Below are positions 1 to 12,562 of a DNA stretch of 64,000 nucleotides, in pieces. The position numbers were made by a program, and so were the translations under genes. Position 1 is the stretch's first letter, and each line of letters starts with the position of its first letter. The stretch is from Strobilurus pachycystidiatus (Eukaryota > Basidiomycota > Agaricomycetes > Agaricales > Physalacriaceae). Below the pieces are notes generated by a model that did no database searches, was not told the DNA's origin, and saw nothing but the letters and a program-made list of their open reading frames with translations. The stretch lies in the NCBI GenBank assembly GCA_019915135.1, contig JAHLMK010000005.1:1178001-1242000 (forward strand), read 5' to 3'.

Positions 1-3000
1 CGCGACATCACCGTGATGCACAACAACGGTATCCACGTCGTCACCTGCCGTTTTTGTGCGTGTGCAGACTCTTTGCAGCAACATCCCTGGCAGCAACTAC
101 TACGCGCTGGATGGTACCCGGCGACAACACACACTCCTCAGACTTGCGCGACCATCGAGGTTCTCAACCAATATCGGCGGCTCAAGGTTGTTGCGACGGT
201 GAATGTACGCGACTTCGTGACCGTCCTCGAGGCCATGACAGATCCTCTTGGCGTCGATAAAGTCCCGGACCGATATAAACAGTTTTTGCGCATGTCGAGG
301 CAATGGGCCTTTCTCAAACGGGTGAGGCGCTCGGGAGTCAATTACGACGCAGGGGGTCTCACGGACGCACCGGATGGCGCGGTAGCTGTCAAATGTTGGG
401 CGTGTCCGCGGGTGGGTGTGAATCTACCCGAGAAATGGGAGGACGTCGCTCGGGAGCATCGGTGAGTAGCTCGGTCCGCAACGAGTTAGCATGAACTGAT
501 ATCTACTGTTAGATACCTCTACCGGGCGACGTTGTCGGCTGACGCCAACTTCAAAATGTCTTGCAAGATGCGTGCTTCCTCTCGGGTCGACCTTCCGCTG
601 TATTCGGGTTTGGGCGTCCAAATGCCTTTAGAGCAATACCACAATTGGCTACGAAGCTATATCACCGAAGAAGAGGTAACGTCTCACGTACATGGGTCTC
701 GAAATGGCTTGGTTAACACTTTTCAAAGGTCTCAAGCTGCATCGCATTCGCCGCGCTCATGCAGAAAGATACACGATTCTCCGTTGGACTGCGATGGGCC
801 GGCGTGCTAGGCGTCATCTGTGCGCGACACGAGATAATGATGGGACTGGGCGATCTGGAGAAGGGCGAGAGGTGCGTCAAGTTCTGATGTTCTCAATGCC
901 CCATTGTTCACTGAATTTATGGCCCAGGTATAAGAACACAGATTTTGTTCTGTATTGGTTGCTGGCACGTATGGGCCTGAAGGAGGTGACCATCACGTAC
1001 GATATTGCCTGCCAGTACCGGAAAAACTTCCACGAACGCATCAAAGCTTTGCCTGAGTGTTTGAAGCAGCTCGACCTTCCCGATATTACGTGGGGACTCC
1101 CAGTCTGGCACGGCAACGTGCACAACATCGACTGCGAGACGGCGGAATCCCTGAAATATCAACCGGGCGTGGGGAAGACGGATGGTGAAGGGATCGAGCG
1201 AGTGTGGTCGGTATTCAATCCAATGTCTTACATGACCAAGGAGGAGCAGCCAGGTGCACGGCACGACGATCTGGAGGATAAGGCGGACCAGCACAATTAT
1301 ACGAAGAATATCAAGCTCGGTGAGTTATGTTGCATCTCGGCGATTATGAGAGTACTGACAATTTTTGACCAGGTCACACACTTTTGCGCCGTTTACGAAT
1401 CGCCCTAGAGGAGCGTCGAGTCCAACTCGAGGCTTTCGCCAACGTCAGCGACACATTGGAGGCGGATCTTCGAGAGGAATGGGAGGCGATGATTCGGGAT
1501 TGGCTCGCGGACAGGCGTAAGCCAAATCCGTATGCGCCATCGAAACAAGGTAAGAGTTTATTTGCAATGCGCGGTATTACGGACTAATATATCTTTTCCA
1601 GTGTCTATGACGGAGGAGCAAGTCCGCCTCCAACTTCGCAAGGAGGAAGCGGCGGAAGAGAGGAACGAGCGCGACGACGCAGAGGCAGCGAGCGAAGCGG
1701 AGGAGGAAGAGGAGGAACGGATGGCGGATCTGGCTGCAAAGGAAGGAGGGACTACGGGCCCATCCACCAGGACCAAGACCTCAGAGAGGCGTGCGGCGCA
1801 GGCGGAACCCACTCGTGTCAGTCTGACTGGATTCATTATCCTAGGGTTACGCGTTGAGGACGACCAGTAAGTGTCAATAATTGTCTTTGGTGCGGCTCAG
1901 CTGGCTGACAGTACGTAGACGACGCATTCGCCGCGAGAAAACTGCGCATATGACAACGGACGCTCAAAGTAAGCTCGTGGAGCGGCGGCGGACGGTCTTC
2001 CAAAAATTGAAGCAGTATCGCCGGTGGCAGGGTGTTTATATGCCGGGAACAACTGCAGTCATCGAGGGTGAGGAAGCGCGGCGTCGAGCGCAGGAATTGC
2101 CTGCTCCGCAGGTGGAGGATATAGCGCTGTATCTGCCGTCCGCCTGCGCAGCGTCCGGCGTTCTGCAGGCTAAAGTTCATTGCCCGAAGAAACTCATGAA
2201 TCTGGAGGCCGCTCTGCGCCGGGCGCAATGCACTGATGCCTTAGGGAAGGTCCGAAGCCGACTCATCGCTAAGCGATACCTGGTCAACTATCGGAATGCG
2301 CACGTAACGGGACAACGAGGTACTACTCGCGCATCAGCGACCATCCAAGCCATCAGCGGGAAGGTCGATGAGGCGGCGAATAAGTATAGGGATTCACGAC
2401 AACGATTGGCCGAGCTGGTAGGCGATGAGGGATGCGGCGCTTTGAGAGAGTTGGGGCCGGGAGATGTGAAGGTGTATATTACAGCCGAGTCGGATGCCGA
2501 GGCTGTCAAGAAGTTGGGTCGCTTGGAGGGGCGGGACAGTCGGATCACAGGTACGGGCAGAAATGGGAAGAAGGTGGATCTGAGACGGCGCGATGTACCG
2601 GGAGAAGGCCGAGCTACGATGTCGTGGATTTGGACTGCAGATGGGGGCCCCGACGCTGAGGAGGATGGTTATGTTCACGAGTGTAAGTGATGATCTTCCT
2701 TCTGATGCGATAACAATCATTAACGGCATTGAAGGTGTTCGGATTGAGTGGGCGCGCGCACATGCTCGCAAGACGAGATGGACGGAGGAGGTGGAAATTC
2801 TGAAGGAGGAGATGAGGCGGGTACTGCGCTCGCTTAGTTTCGAAGAGGCTGATTGGAAGCGTCGGAGTGACATGTCGGCCTCATGGTTGCCCGGCGAGGA
2901 ACAGGCAGGCAGGAGGGCGTATGCGCTGCAGCAGATGAAGGATAGGATGAGGATTAGGGCCGCATTCGAGGAGTTGTGGCGCAACTCGACGCCCTCACGG

Positions 3001-3075
3001 GGTCGGAGGGCCGGACCGATGGATGGACTAGCGCACGCGACAGCTGTTTCTATCATAGATACCGAAACGAGTTGA
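1..3075 (+). CDS. KDZ-family transposase with CxC2 cysteine cluster (5' end outside window)
   Basis: DDE-type transposase of the Kyakuja-Dileera-Zisupton group, expected to cut and paste its own element in the nucleus. The first exon (1-461) carries the C-terminal part of a CxC2-like cluster (GIHVVTCRFCAC, then a PATTHTPQT segment), which in this family precedes the catalytic domain. Short introns at 462-512, 676-728, 872-927, 1320-1372, 1550-1601, about 1868-1919 and about 2683-2735 were read with matching phases, so the frame stays open to the stop at 3075. Catalytic landmarks are present: ADANFKM (about 541), CARHE (about 820), YDIACQY (about 1000) and DGEGIERVWS (about 1182), supplying the expected D, D and E. 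The C-terminal third is charged and helical (Glu/Arg-rich). No disabling lesion is visible, so the copy may be functional, but the start lies upstream of the window. Confidence 0.9.
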
Positions 3076-3289
3076 CATTCAAGCCGTATGACTTGCCGAT
3101 GGTTTATTCGAGATCTGTGCAGGGTCCGTGAGCATAATATCTACTAATATCTACTTTGGGACGATTGTCTTGCTGAGAAACTATGAGAATTTGACCTCTA
3201 GCTGCTTTAGGCAGACGTCGGGCGCGCTGGCGCTGGCGCGGGGCTGATGACTCAGCAGCAGAGTGCCCTCGTAGCAGACTAGGTGCCGA

Positions 3290-3368
3290 CCGTCAGTTGA
3301 CGGACTCCGTCAATTGACGGTGAAAGTACGTAAAGGTTTTGCTGTCAAGTGACGGAGGACTACGTACT
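3290..3368. repeat. Palindromic repeat cluster downstream of the KDZ gene
   Basis: Two 14-bp palindromes, CCGTCAGTTGACGG (3290-3303) and CCGTCAATTGACGG (3307-3320), are followed by a variant, CTGTCAAGTGACGG (3342-3355). An AGTACGTA/TACGTACT inverted pair surrounds the third copy. Position about 200 bp past the transposase stop suggests subterminal sites of the KDZ element. The rest of 3076-3681 shows no gene that can be supported. Confidence 0.5.
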
Positions 3369-3681
3369 ACCTACAGCCACAGGTGAAGTCTGTGAGCCTG
3401 TCAGAAACAATCATGAAACGACGGACGGATGACATACTGCGAGCGGTTCAACAGCTACCAAAGCCAAGAGCCCCTGGGCAGTGATGTCGAGTAGGGGTTC
3501 GGTGCGGCAGCCAGCTGGTTGCGGGACAAAGAGATGCGCTGCTGCAAAGCTGACCGGCAAAACGACCGTGTGGTCGAATATTCCTGTAGGAAACCAGATG
3601 GATAAGATGCACGCCATGACAGCCGGCGTTAGGTGATGACCCGTTGTCAAAGAAACTAGATCGTTTCGGTTCAAGCGCAGC

Positions 3682-5305
3682 CTAACCCCTCCCTCCCTTT
3701 CCACGGCTGCACAACAGCGCCGAAAAATCTACATGGAAATCAGTACTTGGAAGGAAAAGGTTGAAGAGAGCACATACGCATGATTGTACTTCGTTTATGC
3801 GTTCCCCAGAATCTACACATTTGTGTCGTAGAAACTGCTGTAGAATCAAAGAGCTGTGATGCACGGCCTGCCCTAAAGGAGTGTCTCTCAGCCTGACCCC
3901 CCCCTCATCAAGGAGGTTGTCCAAGAAGACGATATCGTCCTTGATGGACACGAATGAATGCCCGTCTACTTTTTTCGTTTCCGCACACTTCCCGGCAACG
4001 TAGATGACCAAAAAAATCTCCGGCTTGTCAGGCGCGCAAGAAAGGTACGGCGACCTTTCAACATGTGTTTTGATCCATCGGATGAGAGTGCTCTCCAATT
4101 CGGTCAGAGGAGGTGATACATTCGGAGACAGGGAATGACGAATGGTACTGTTCGGTCCCTTGGCAACATGGACGGCGGCTTCAGCAAGAGCATCGCCGTC
4201 CTGGTTCACAGACAAGACTTCCAAAGTTTCCACCACCTCCATATCATAGTCTGATGACAGCGGCGTGAGAGGAGATTCGCACGTAACGGCCTTAACAGGC
4301 AGAAATGGAGTGGATGTGTCAATAGCGAGTGAAGTGCGCGGCGGAGTGGAGGAGCTTGAAAGCCGAGTGGTAGTAAAAGGTATATCGGAACCAGCCCGAG
4401 ATGTTGCACGCCCCGCTGAGTCCATGCATCCATCATCAGTATCGAGGATGTGAAGGGGTGTCCGCGAAGAGGACAGTGTGGAGCAATCTGAGAGCAGATT
4501 TCTGGACGAAACTGGGATGTAAGGAGACAGGAATGGCGATGGTGAACAGCAAGAGGTTGGGATATCCACTGCTGAGATCGGGGATCGATGTGGTGAGGTT
4601 GTGCTGCCCTTGCCCGAGCCCTCACTGTCCGTATGGCCAAGCGAAAGACGTAAAGAAGGATCCAGCCGCATGGTATGGAAGTCCCTTGTTATCAAGAGAG
4701 GCGACGGTAGTAAATGCGGGTCAGCAGCGCAGACAATGTTGGGAATTGATTGCACGGGCGACGAATCGTCGGCACAATGCGACCGATGTGCCGACACGGA
4801 CAACACAGTGCTAGGCACCGACAGTGCAGTCGTCCACTGACTCGGAGGGAAGGAGGATGTTGCTGGAGACAGCGTTGCGGAATAGGATGCCGTGTCCTGG
4901 GCGTTGATGAGATTTCCGTGACGCCAGAGGCTTGACGAAGGACTGGTGCGACGACTATCATGTACGGGAGGGCTTTCTTGTATGAAATCTGGTGAACATT
5001 ATTCAATCACCCAGATAGGGTGCGAGCAGGACATACTGATTGCGGGGTATGGCGAATAGCGAATTTGGGCATTACCGGCATCGCATGAAATTTGGTTGGC
5101 AGGGCGGAAAAGCCTGTGTCTGAATTGAGCGATGAGCCATACTGCGTATATGTGATGATGCGCGACCGGCGTACCTAGCACGAGTTTGCGAGCGAACCAA
5201 TTGTTTTGAGTTGAATGACTCTCTGTTCAAAGGGTTAACATGTAAACGCATACGCAGAACAGGCAGTACTCACAGTTCCGAAGACGAGTCTGCCTGGTCA
5301 GACAT
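3682..5305 (-). CDS. Ser/Pro-rich hypothetical protein
   Basis: Not recognised. The main exon is open from about 4992 down to the stop at 3682. A probable acceptor (TTCACCAG) lies just upstream of it, and a plausible first exon starts MSDQADSSSEL at 5305 with a GT donor. The exon joining between 5000 and 5250 was not resolved. The first two thirds of the protein are rich in Ser, Thr and Pro (likely disordered). The last about 130 residues look folded and include a WIKTHVERSPYL segment, a hydrophobic IFLVIYVAGKC stretch and a DDIVFLDNLL segment. No signal peptide or clear membrane segment is seen. It could be a fungal-specific protein; no function is proposed. Confidence 0.5.
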
Positions 5306-5344
5306 ATCGAATCGGTTGTAGAGCTGATGCCGTAGGATGGGAAA

Positions 5345-5495
5345 TACACAAGTCGGTACGACCCACGCGAGCGACCGTCGTAGCTCACTAGGAACTCGGG
5401 AAGCTCTCAGAGCACAAGCCGGCAACGCATATAGCGATGACGACCGAGGTCTGAAAATGAGGGAGTTGACACGACACAGTGATGGTGGTGGGAGG
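5345..5495. repeat. Copy 1 of a dispersed upstream-region repeat
   Basis: This stretch resembles 15000-15125. Shared blocks are AGAGCACAAGCCG, then GCATATAGC, CGACCGAGGTC, AGGGAGT and ACACAGTG in the same order and spacing. Both copies lie upstream of minus-strand genes. The rest of 5306-5739 holds no supported gene. Confidence 0.5.
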
Positions 5496-5739
5496 AGGTT
5501 GGCCGCAAAAATTTCGATTTTGTGATCATATGACAGGGTAACGTGATCATGACACGCTTCAGAATGGACTCTTCCATGACCGTGACCCGGAACAATATCA
5601 ATAACTCTTCATCAGGGTGTCATCATGATCAAGCCGGGAATGCGTGTAACATATCTTGGCATTTGTTGATATACTTCGTAAGGTACATGGAGGTTGTTCA
5701 ACTGTTGACTACAAGCAATACAAGGCCATACACCATACA

Positions 5740-8700
5740 CTACTTCCGAGCCTTGTCCTTGGACGCGGAGCTGTTGTCCTTACCCTTGCCCTTGAACAAG
5801 GCACCAGCGTCCTTGCCCTTGCCCTTAAAGTCAGCCAGAGCAACGTTGGGCAGAGTTTGACCAGTAAGAAAGGCGTCCAGGAAAGTGGTGTGGAGGGGCG
5901 GGTTGAGGACTGGGTCGTCGGCAATGTGAGCAGGCAAGGCCAACAAGACCACAGAGTGAACATTGAAACCGAAAGAGGGGGGCTTGACAGTGGATTTGGT
6001 CCAGGTTTGGACGGAATGCACCACCATGATGAGGGAATTCTCCGGTAGTTCGGTGTGACCATCCATGAATGGCGGCCACCCCGCTGGCTGGGTCTTGAGC
6101 CGAGCAAACGCTGCCTGGCTGAAGTCAAAGGCGGAATGTTTGAAGTCATCACGTCCATCGTAGATGGGAACTAAACACAATGTCAGAACGACTAAGCACG
6201 ATGTACTCCTCAGTAGCGTACCTGGGTGGTCATAGTTGAAACAGTTCCATGCCGCCTTGGCGTAAACCGCCCCTTTAACCGGTGACTTGGCCTTGGAGGG
6301 GGAGGCAGGCGTGGAGAGCGGTTTACCGACACGCTGAGGCGAGGCCATGGCAGCGGGTGCGGACGGTAGGACTAGCTTACGGGAAATGGCCGGAACTGAC
6401 AACGCGTAAGTGTGGGAAGTTGGAACATAAATAGAAAGATAACATACTGGCAAGGGATTGAGCTGGCCAGACTGGCTCATCAACTGTAACCTTCGGGTAC
6501 GTCCCAGCAAAGTACGCACAAGATTCCGGTTTGCTAGGAACAGGGCTGATGGGTCCTGGTGCGTACCCAGAGAGTCTCCAGACCTTCCCGAGAACAGAGT
6601 TGGCCAGCCTCTCCTGCTGTTCGAAAGGAGCCCAAAACAAACCATGCGCAATAACATTGGGACCCTTCTGATAGGGAGTACGAAGCAAGGACTCGGTGGT
6701 CATACCCATTGTGCAGCATAGGGGAGTAGTGTCGGTCCCCTTCAAACCCAGACGCTGCCCAAACGTGCTAGTCTTGGTTTCGTAGGGGTTTAACGTGAAG
6801 GTATCGGGGTCCATGCAGCTTAAGTGAACATACTCCCCCGATCGTTGAAAGAGCATTCCACGATAAAGAGTGCTGGACGAGGTACTTAGTACTGGTATCA
6901 TCAGGGTTCAGAAGACATACATCAAGGCCGGGCGACCAAAGAACTCAGCACAATCATCGATATCGCTGCGCATAATGCCGCGGTGTGCATCTCCTTCCCA
7001 GAGGGTGTTGAGTTCAAAAAGTCTAGCAAGAACTTCGTCAGACAAACAGCCACGTATGCAAAGGGAAACGTACGGCAAATCCTTGGCGACATTACTCTGG
7101 TAAAGCTTGTTCTCCTTGTTACAATCCATGAGTGCGGGTGTGGAACCCGGACCGGTCGACGGCATAGGTGGCCCAGGGAAGTCTTCTTCGTAGGGTCCTA
7201 CAGAAACAAGTCAGGACCAGGCAAGCACTGCGGAGGAGAGCCGCTCACCTGTGTACGGTTCGACGTCAGCGTCATCCTCCTCCTCTTTGAACCAGTTCTT
7301 GCCACCTTCCAAGGTGGACACCGCCTGCTCCGTCTTGACAGAGGACAGGGTGATCTGGAAATAACATATTAGCTGGAACATGTCGTACCACAGATACTCG
7401 AGAGTTCACCTTGTCTTCTTTAGGAGCTTCCTGCTTCACCTCGGCTTCCTGCTTGACTTCCAGCTTGACTTTGGCTTCGTGCTTGACGTCGGCCTCCTGC
7501 TCGACACAAATAGACCCCGTGTCTGCAGGGGTCGGTTGACTCTGGGACTGGGTAAAATAATCAGACTAAGACGCCGGGGGAGTGGAGACAGATGCTCACC
7601 TTGGAACCGGACTTTGTGCGACGCTTCTTGGGAATGGGTGCTTCAATCACCTCCACCTCGTCGCTCTCGCTCTCCGAGGCAACACGGACACGTTTCTTGC
7701 CTGATTTGGCTGGACTAGAGATAGATATAAGAAGCGGTGGTAAATCATGACGCTCAGGATAAACTCACCCGCAATTGACAGTTGGCAGGCTGAAAACATA
7801 TGTTATATTAGTAAAGGTGGATATCAAAGGACAAGGTGAATAACAAACCCCGGTCGTTGTTCCGATTTTTGTTCGGACTTGAGACGCAATCGACGGAGTT
7901 GGATGTGCTGGGGAGGCTTAGTATCGATTTCCATGGCCTCTGATTCAGATACGGCAACGGCAACATGGCTATGCTCATGCTGGGATTCGCGATCGTCGTC
8001 AACCACAAAGCCATCGTCCGCATAGCCGTGGGCAGTGAGGGACTGAGGCACATTGATGTTTTCCTCCTGTTCCTCATCCTCGGATAGAGGGGATAAGGTG
8101 GAGAGATCGTCCTTCTCTTCCACAGCTTCGGTGTCGAACCTATAGCAAGGTTAGCCACACAAAACTCCCAGGCAAGGTCAATCATACAGGTGGTCGGGCC
8201 CCAAATCTTCAGCAGCGCTGCTCACGTCAGCGGGCTCAAATTCCCTGCGGAGCGGTATGAGCCAAAGAAATGAACAGAATGAAGTTACAGCGTACAACGG
8301 TTGGTCTACGGCCCAGTTATGAACTCTAGCCCGGGCCGTACTACCAGAGGCAACAGGGGCGGTACTACCAGAGGAGTGGAAAGATGGTCTAGAACGAGAT
8401 CAGGATGGTGATATATGAGGGACAACAGGAACACCTACGCTGACTCCAAAGAGTTTATCTTGGCCTGCATCACAGCCATCTCCTCGCGCAAGTGACGAGC
8501 GTATGAGGCCCTGTCCAAGTCGCGAAACTCGGTGTTAGGAGAAGAACGCGTCGCGAGCTTCTTGGAGGGGACAGGGGAGTGCACAACACCAGAAAGGCTG
8601 ATGGGCGACCCCAACTTCTTCGGCTCAAGCATGGCCTCGTCGTCGGATATCCCATCACCGTACAGCTCACCAGCCAAGTCTTGAGCCAAAGCTAAGGCAA

Positions 8701-9598
8701 GTTCGTCGTCGGTGGGTCCGCGTTGTTCCATATCCAATTGGGAAGAAACAGCGCCAGGGTCAGAACTGGCTCATAATTAGCACTTTGGCAGGAAGAAGTC
8801 CATAAGGTAGAACACTTGCATGACGGCAGTCCGCTGCGCGTTTTCGGAGTGTTGGACGGCCGGTGTACTATGCAAAGCTAAGTCAAGGCAAAACAGACAG
8901 CAAAGAGATACGTACTCGGCGAGCATAGTCTCATCGTCAGAAGGATCGCGGCCATATAGCTCCTCAGCCATGTCCTGGGCGAGAGCAAGAGCAAGTTCCT
9001 TGTCCGTGGGCCCGCGTTGTTCGATATTCGATGTTTGATTGATCGGGGGTTTCACGGGAGAAGAGAGTGCTCCAGTGTCAGGACTAGCAGGGTGATTAGT
9101 TTGCCTGGAAGCAAGGCTGTAAAGTAGAAGACCTACGTGACAACGGTCCCTCGCGCCTGTTTCGAGCGCTTGACAACCTGCGTACTACACAAAGATAAGT
9201 GAAAGCCAACCAGATGATAGAAACAGTCATACTCGGCCTTCCCAGTACTGGTGGCAGGCAGGCGGGGCTTTTTGGCGGTCTGCGGCTTTTTCGTAATAGC
9301 AGCTGCGACAGCAATCGGCGCAACAGCAACCGGGCCAACAGACCTGGGAAACAGGTAGATAGCCGTGAGCCAGTCAAGTAACGAGGCGCAGCAGAAATGC
9401 ATACCCGACAGCGGTGCCAACGCTGAGCGCAATGGCAGCCTCGATGGGGTCCATTTCCTCGGGCCTACCAAGCAGACATCAATCGCATGGGATGCAGGTA
9501 GGAGGAACGACTCACTTTTGAAGAAGAAACTTTTCAAGAGAGTCGGTGTCGCCTTTCATTTTGGCGGAGCGACCGCGGCGAGGGTTACCTTTGGCCAT
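5740..9598 (-). CDS. Long multi-exon lineage-specific protein with duplicated UIM-like segments and basic tail
   Basis: Not recognised as a named family. The likely start is MAKGNPRRGRSAKMKG at 9598. Many short exons separated by about 50-bp introns follow on the minus strand to the stop at 5740. In order: a short exon EEMDPIEAAIALSVG; a Lys/Pro-rich exon; two related exons, GPTDKELALALAQDMAEELYG (about 8.95-9.04 kb) and GPTDDELALALAQDLAGELYG (about 8.65-8.73 kb); an acidic exon (7.83-8.12 kb); a SESESDEVEVIEAP/KKRR segment resembling a SUMO-interacting motif plus a nuclear signal; a Lys/Glu repeat; a large central domain (6.4-7.15 kb); and a C-terminal domain ending in KGKGKD repeats. The ELALALA helices resemble ubiquitin-interacting motifs but lack the usual serine. 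A nuclear role is inferred from charge pattern only. It could be two adjacent genes, because continuity across every intron was not verified. Confidence 0.55.
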
Positions 9599-10537
9599 AG
9601 TGACAATGCTGGAGAGAGGTACTGTGGCGGAACGCGAGATCAGAGAAACGCGATGAAGATGAGACAATGCAAAGATCACCTTATTTGAGCAGTACGTAGC
9701 CCGAGGCCGACGCGATGTGATCCTGTCCAAATGACGCGCAACGTCAGGAAGCTCCTAGAAACAAGGAAGAGTTTCAATACGAGAACCGCACTCGAACGTC
9801 TTGAAGGATCTGCAGAAATTACGCGTCTTTAGGGTCGATACTGCGCAGGCCACTACATACGGCTAGCACACCCATGCGCGTTCACGAGGGGAAGTCATTC
9901 ACATAGATTAGAAGCAAGTCATATAACAGAAATGGGAACGCACCTTGAATAAATGCGCAAGAGGATGTATACGTAACGAGGAGACCCGAGATATGGAGAA
10001 TCTGCAAAGGAAGCTCAAGGGAAAATGCTTGAATTCCCAGTACGCTAGAAGCATACCGTGTTGTGTCTCGACAGGACAACCGATGGAGAGACCAGACGAT
10101 CCTGACCCAGGCATGAAATCGTTACGGTGGTCTCTGCCCCGTAGAAGGCCGTACTCCTGAAGAAGTTGCTGAATGAAAAAATAAGGCAATATTGCCATTC
10201 AGGGCATAGTACACACCGACATTGACGGTGGAGACGATCTCCACAATCCACCAGAAGACGGACCGCTGCGGGCAGCACGAGTGGACGACAGCACTGAGAC
10301 AGGACGAGACAGAGTCTAGGCATGGTAGACAAGGGCAGACAGTGATCGGACATATGTTGTGGTATCAGACGAATATGTCCCGGTCCGAAACCGGATCAAC
10401 GATTTGACATGATGTTTGAACATAGTACAACGGCATCAATACTCGAACTTCCTCTTCAATCCGTTCCGATTACCCTCTGAACTCTTTTTAATACTAATCC
10501 CTCGATCTACATCTGCGTGGCGCGCACGTTTGGCGTC
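9599..10537. other. Intergenic stretch, no gene supported
   Basis: Open frames here are short, start at non-ATG codons or overlap on both strands. No splice-consistent model or recognisable domain was found. It probably holds the promoter of the minus-strand gene starting at 9598 and the 3' region of the gene ending at 10538. Confidence 0.4.
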
Positions 10538-11584
10538 CTAAAAGCGCCTCGGTAAGTTGGTATCGCTCTGAATCACTGTGAGACTCACATCGACACATTC
10601 TCCATCCATCAACACGATGGCTCTGAGTTTGAGCCGCATCCTCTTGGTGTACTGCGCTGCCGGCCCCTTTTTGTCTACCTTGAGCGGTACCACAAATGCT
10701 GAAAACTTAACTTCGACGATGTCCCCCACTCTCAAAATGGCAGGACTGATAGGCTCAAATCTAATGGGAAGTTGTATCAGGGACAGCAAAGGGTAAGGGG
10801 ACATGAGTGGCTGGCCTCTTATCATCTCCCGACCCTTTCATCTCATAGTACATCACTCGATTATCTGCGGTATGCTTCATATTGTCCTTCAAAGCTAACT
10901 CGCGTAGGAAGTTCTTTGGATCAACATCCAGCGCAAACTCAACGGCCTCATCAACGTCTGTCTCTCGAATGCGCTCGAAAAAACGATTGGCGATGTCAAG
11001 GGCAGGATGGCCCTCGAAGGTAGAGTACTGCCAAGGTTCCAAGGTACCGGCAGAGAAGACTCGTTCGAACTTCATGTGTGCTTCACGGATGTTGGCAATC
11101 GCTGTCAGGAAAGTCTCTTCTTCCAATCCGCAGATCTGAATGTTTTGTTGCAGTACGTGCGAGCGGGTCCTGCGAAGGTCAGAACATATATTTCATCCAG
11201 ATAAGCATCGACAACTTACACAGGCGGCCTCTCGAACGGCGGAATTCTGGCAATGGTCAAGACACCGTTCATGACGAGACTCTGTTCGGTGGTCTCCATA
11301 TCCTCTTGTGCAGTGAGTCGCCAAGTTATTCCGTCGTCTTCCGTCCTGCAGTCCATTTTTCTAATAAGAGCGGCCTGTTCGTATGTCATTGACTGTCATC
11401 ACAGGGAACAAACACTCACTGTTTCCTGGTTGCCCACATGATTAGCTTTTTCAGTCTTGCGTTCGGCGATCATCGTCTTTAGGAGAGCAGCTAAGTTGTT
11501 CCAAAGTTTATCATCAGGAAAATGTTTACGGGTAACAGAGGGCATAGTCGTACCGGCTTTCTGGCGATTATAGTACGCATCCAT
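10538..11584 (-). CDS. Hypothetical protein, four or more exons, phases consistent
   Basis: Not recognised by name. Start MDAYYNRQKAG at 11584. Exon 1 ends at HVGNQET before a GTGAGT donor. The following exons read AALIRKMDCRTEDDG..., then (after an intron ending CTTCGCAG) TRSHVLQQNIQICGLEEETF..., then (after an intron with donor GTCGGG and acceptor CCCATTAG) FEPISPAILRVGDIVEVKF to the stop at 10538. All three joins keep the frame, which supports a real, intact gene. The C-terminal part (VGDIVEVKFSAFVVPLK, then MRLKLRAIVLMDGE) looks like a beta-rich domain. No membrane segment is seen. An additional upstream exon beyond 11584 cannot be excluded. Confidence 0.65.
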
Positions 11585-12016
11585 AATCGTCGGGTGTGTC
11601 TGTGGGAGAGTGAGCGTGCTGAATTTTCTGACCCTTTTCATTCAGAATATACTTGGCCATCGACTCCAGTTCCACCGCTGAAGGACGTGTTAATCCACAT
11701 GCTAGTACTAGCACTTGGTGCCCCTTGACAGACTCGAATTACTTCTAGTGTACGGCCCCGGCAGATTTGATCCCGAGGAGATCGTCTCCCCAGCACTCTC
11801 ATTGTAAATCGTTCCTTTCCCTCTGTTGTACCCGACGCCCGAAGTGGCAGTGTCATTGACGCATTGAGTATTATGCCTGTCATTGCTAAATTGCGCACAG
11901 ATCGCACTGTCAGCCGTCGTCTTCAAAAGTGATATCGTCGTCACGCGCTGCACGGACCAATGAATAAGAACTCATCAAGTGAGTTTTAAGACTTCATTAT
12001 CTCCCTCGCATGCTGG

Positions 12017-12472
12017 ATGAGAGTACCTGCAACCACACAGTCATTGGCTGAAGACGGAATGTCAGTTGCAGAGAGAAGGCAGCAGGCGCGAGCTCGAAGA
12101 CGCCTAGCCCTTGATGCGCTGACGGAAGAGCTGGAGCTGATGTTAGACGCATCGCGCAGAGCGTCATGGGATAGGGCAGCCGCAACAAACCCGATTGTAC
12201 CGACACACCGGGTAAGACACAATGCCGACATGACCGGCAAAGCCGTGCCCATTGAACTGGCAAGCGCAGAGCCACCGCCGTATCATCCCCCACCGTATGG
12301 ATTTCCTCGGACATCCTCATAAACTGCTGATCCGACGACCACTAGGTACTCCATGAATGGTCATGGATCATCGACAGAGAACACACCGGATGCGGAACAT
12401 CACCCACCACCGTCATACTCAGAGGCAACACGCCACAACAGAGAGTCAGAGTGTCGGAGAGACGAGATATAG
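12017..12472 (+). CDS. C-terminal part of a PPxY-motif protein (5' exons unresolved)
   Basis: Two exons join cleanly. The first ends at 12294 before a GTATGG donor, and the second (from 12346) completes a proline codon, giving PPPY at the junction and then PPPSY before the stop at 12472. PPxY motifs commonly bind WW domains of Rsp5/NEDD4-type ubiquitin ligases, and such tails are frequent on fungal plasma-membrane proteins. An Arg/Ala-rich helix (VAERRQQARARRRLALDAL) precedes them. An upstream stretch at about 11.75-11.95 kb could supply a membrane segment, but I could not join it with confidence. The start at 12017 is therefore provisional. Confidence 0.5.
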
Positions 12473-12562
12473 AGAGTATCATTATCAAGAGGACGTTTGC
12501 TTGTTACAACAGGGTTTAAGTAGGGCTTGAATTGAAGATCGACGGGAAGAAAAAATGTGGGA

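Noticed and set aside
917..1294. Long minus-strand open frame under the KDZ gene
   Set aside because: It is antisense to a domain-confirmed transposase exon and has no domain or splice logic of its own.
1558..1836. Minus-strand Ser/Ala-rich open frame
   Set aside because: Antisense of the Glu/Arg-rich part of the transposase; low-complexity shadow.
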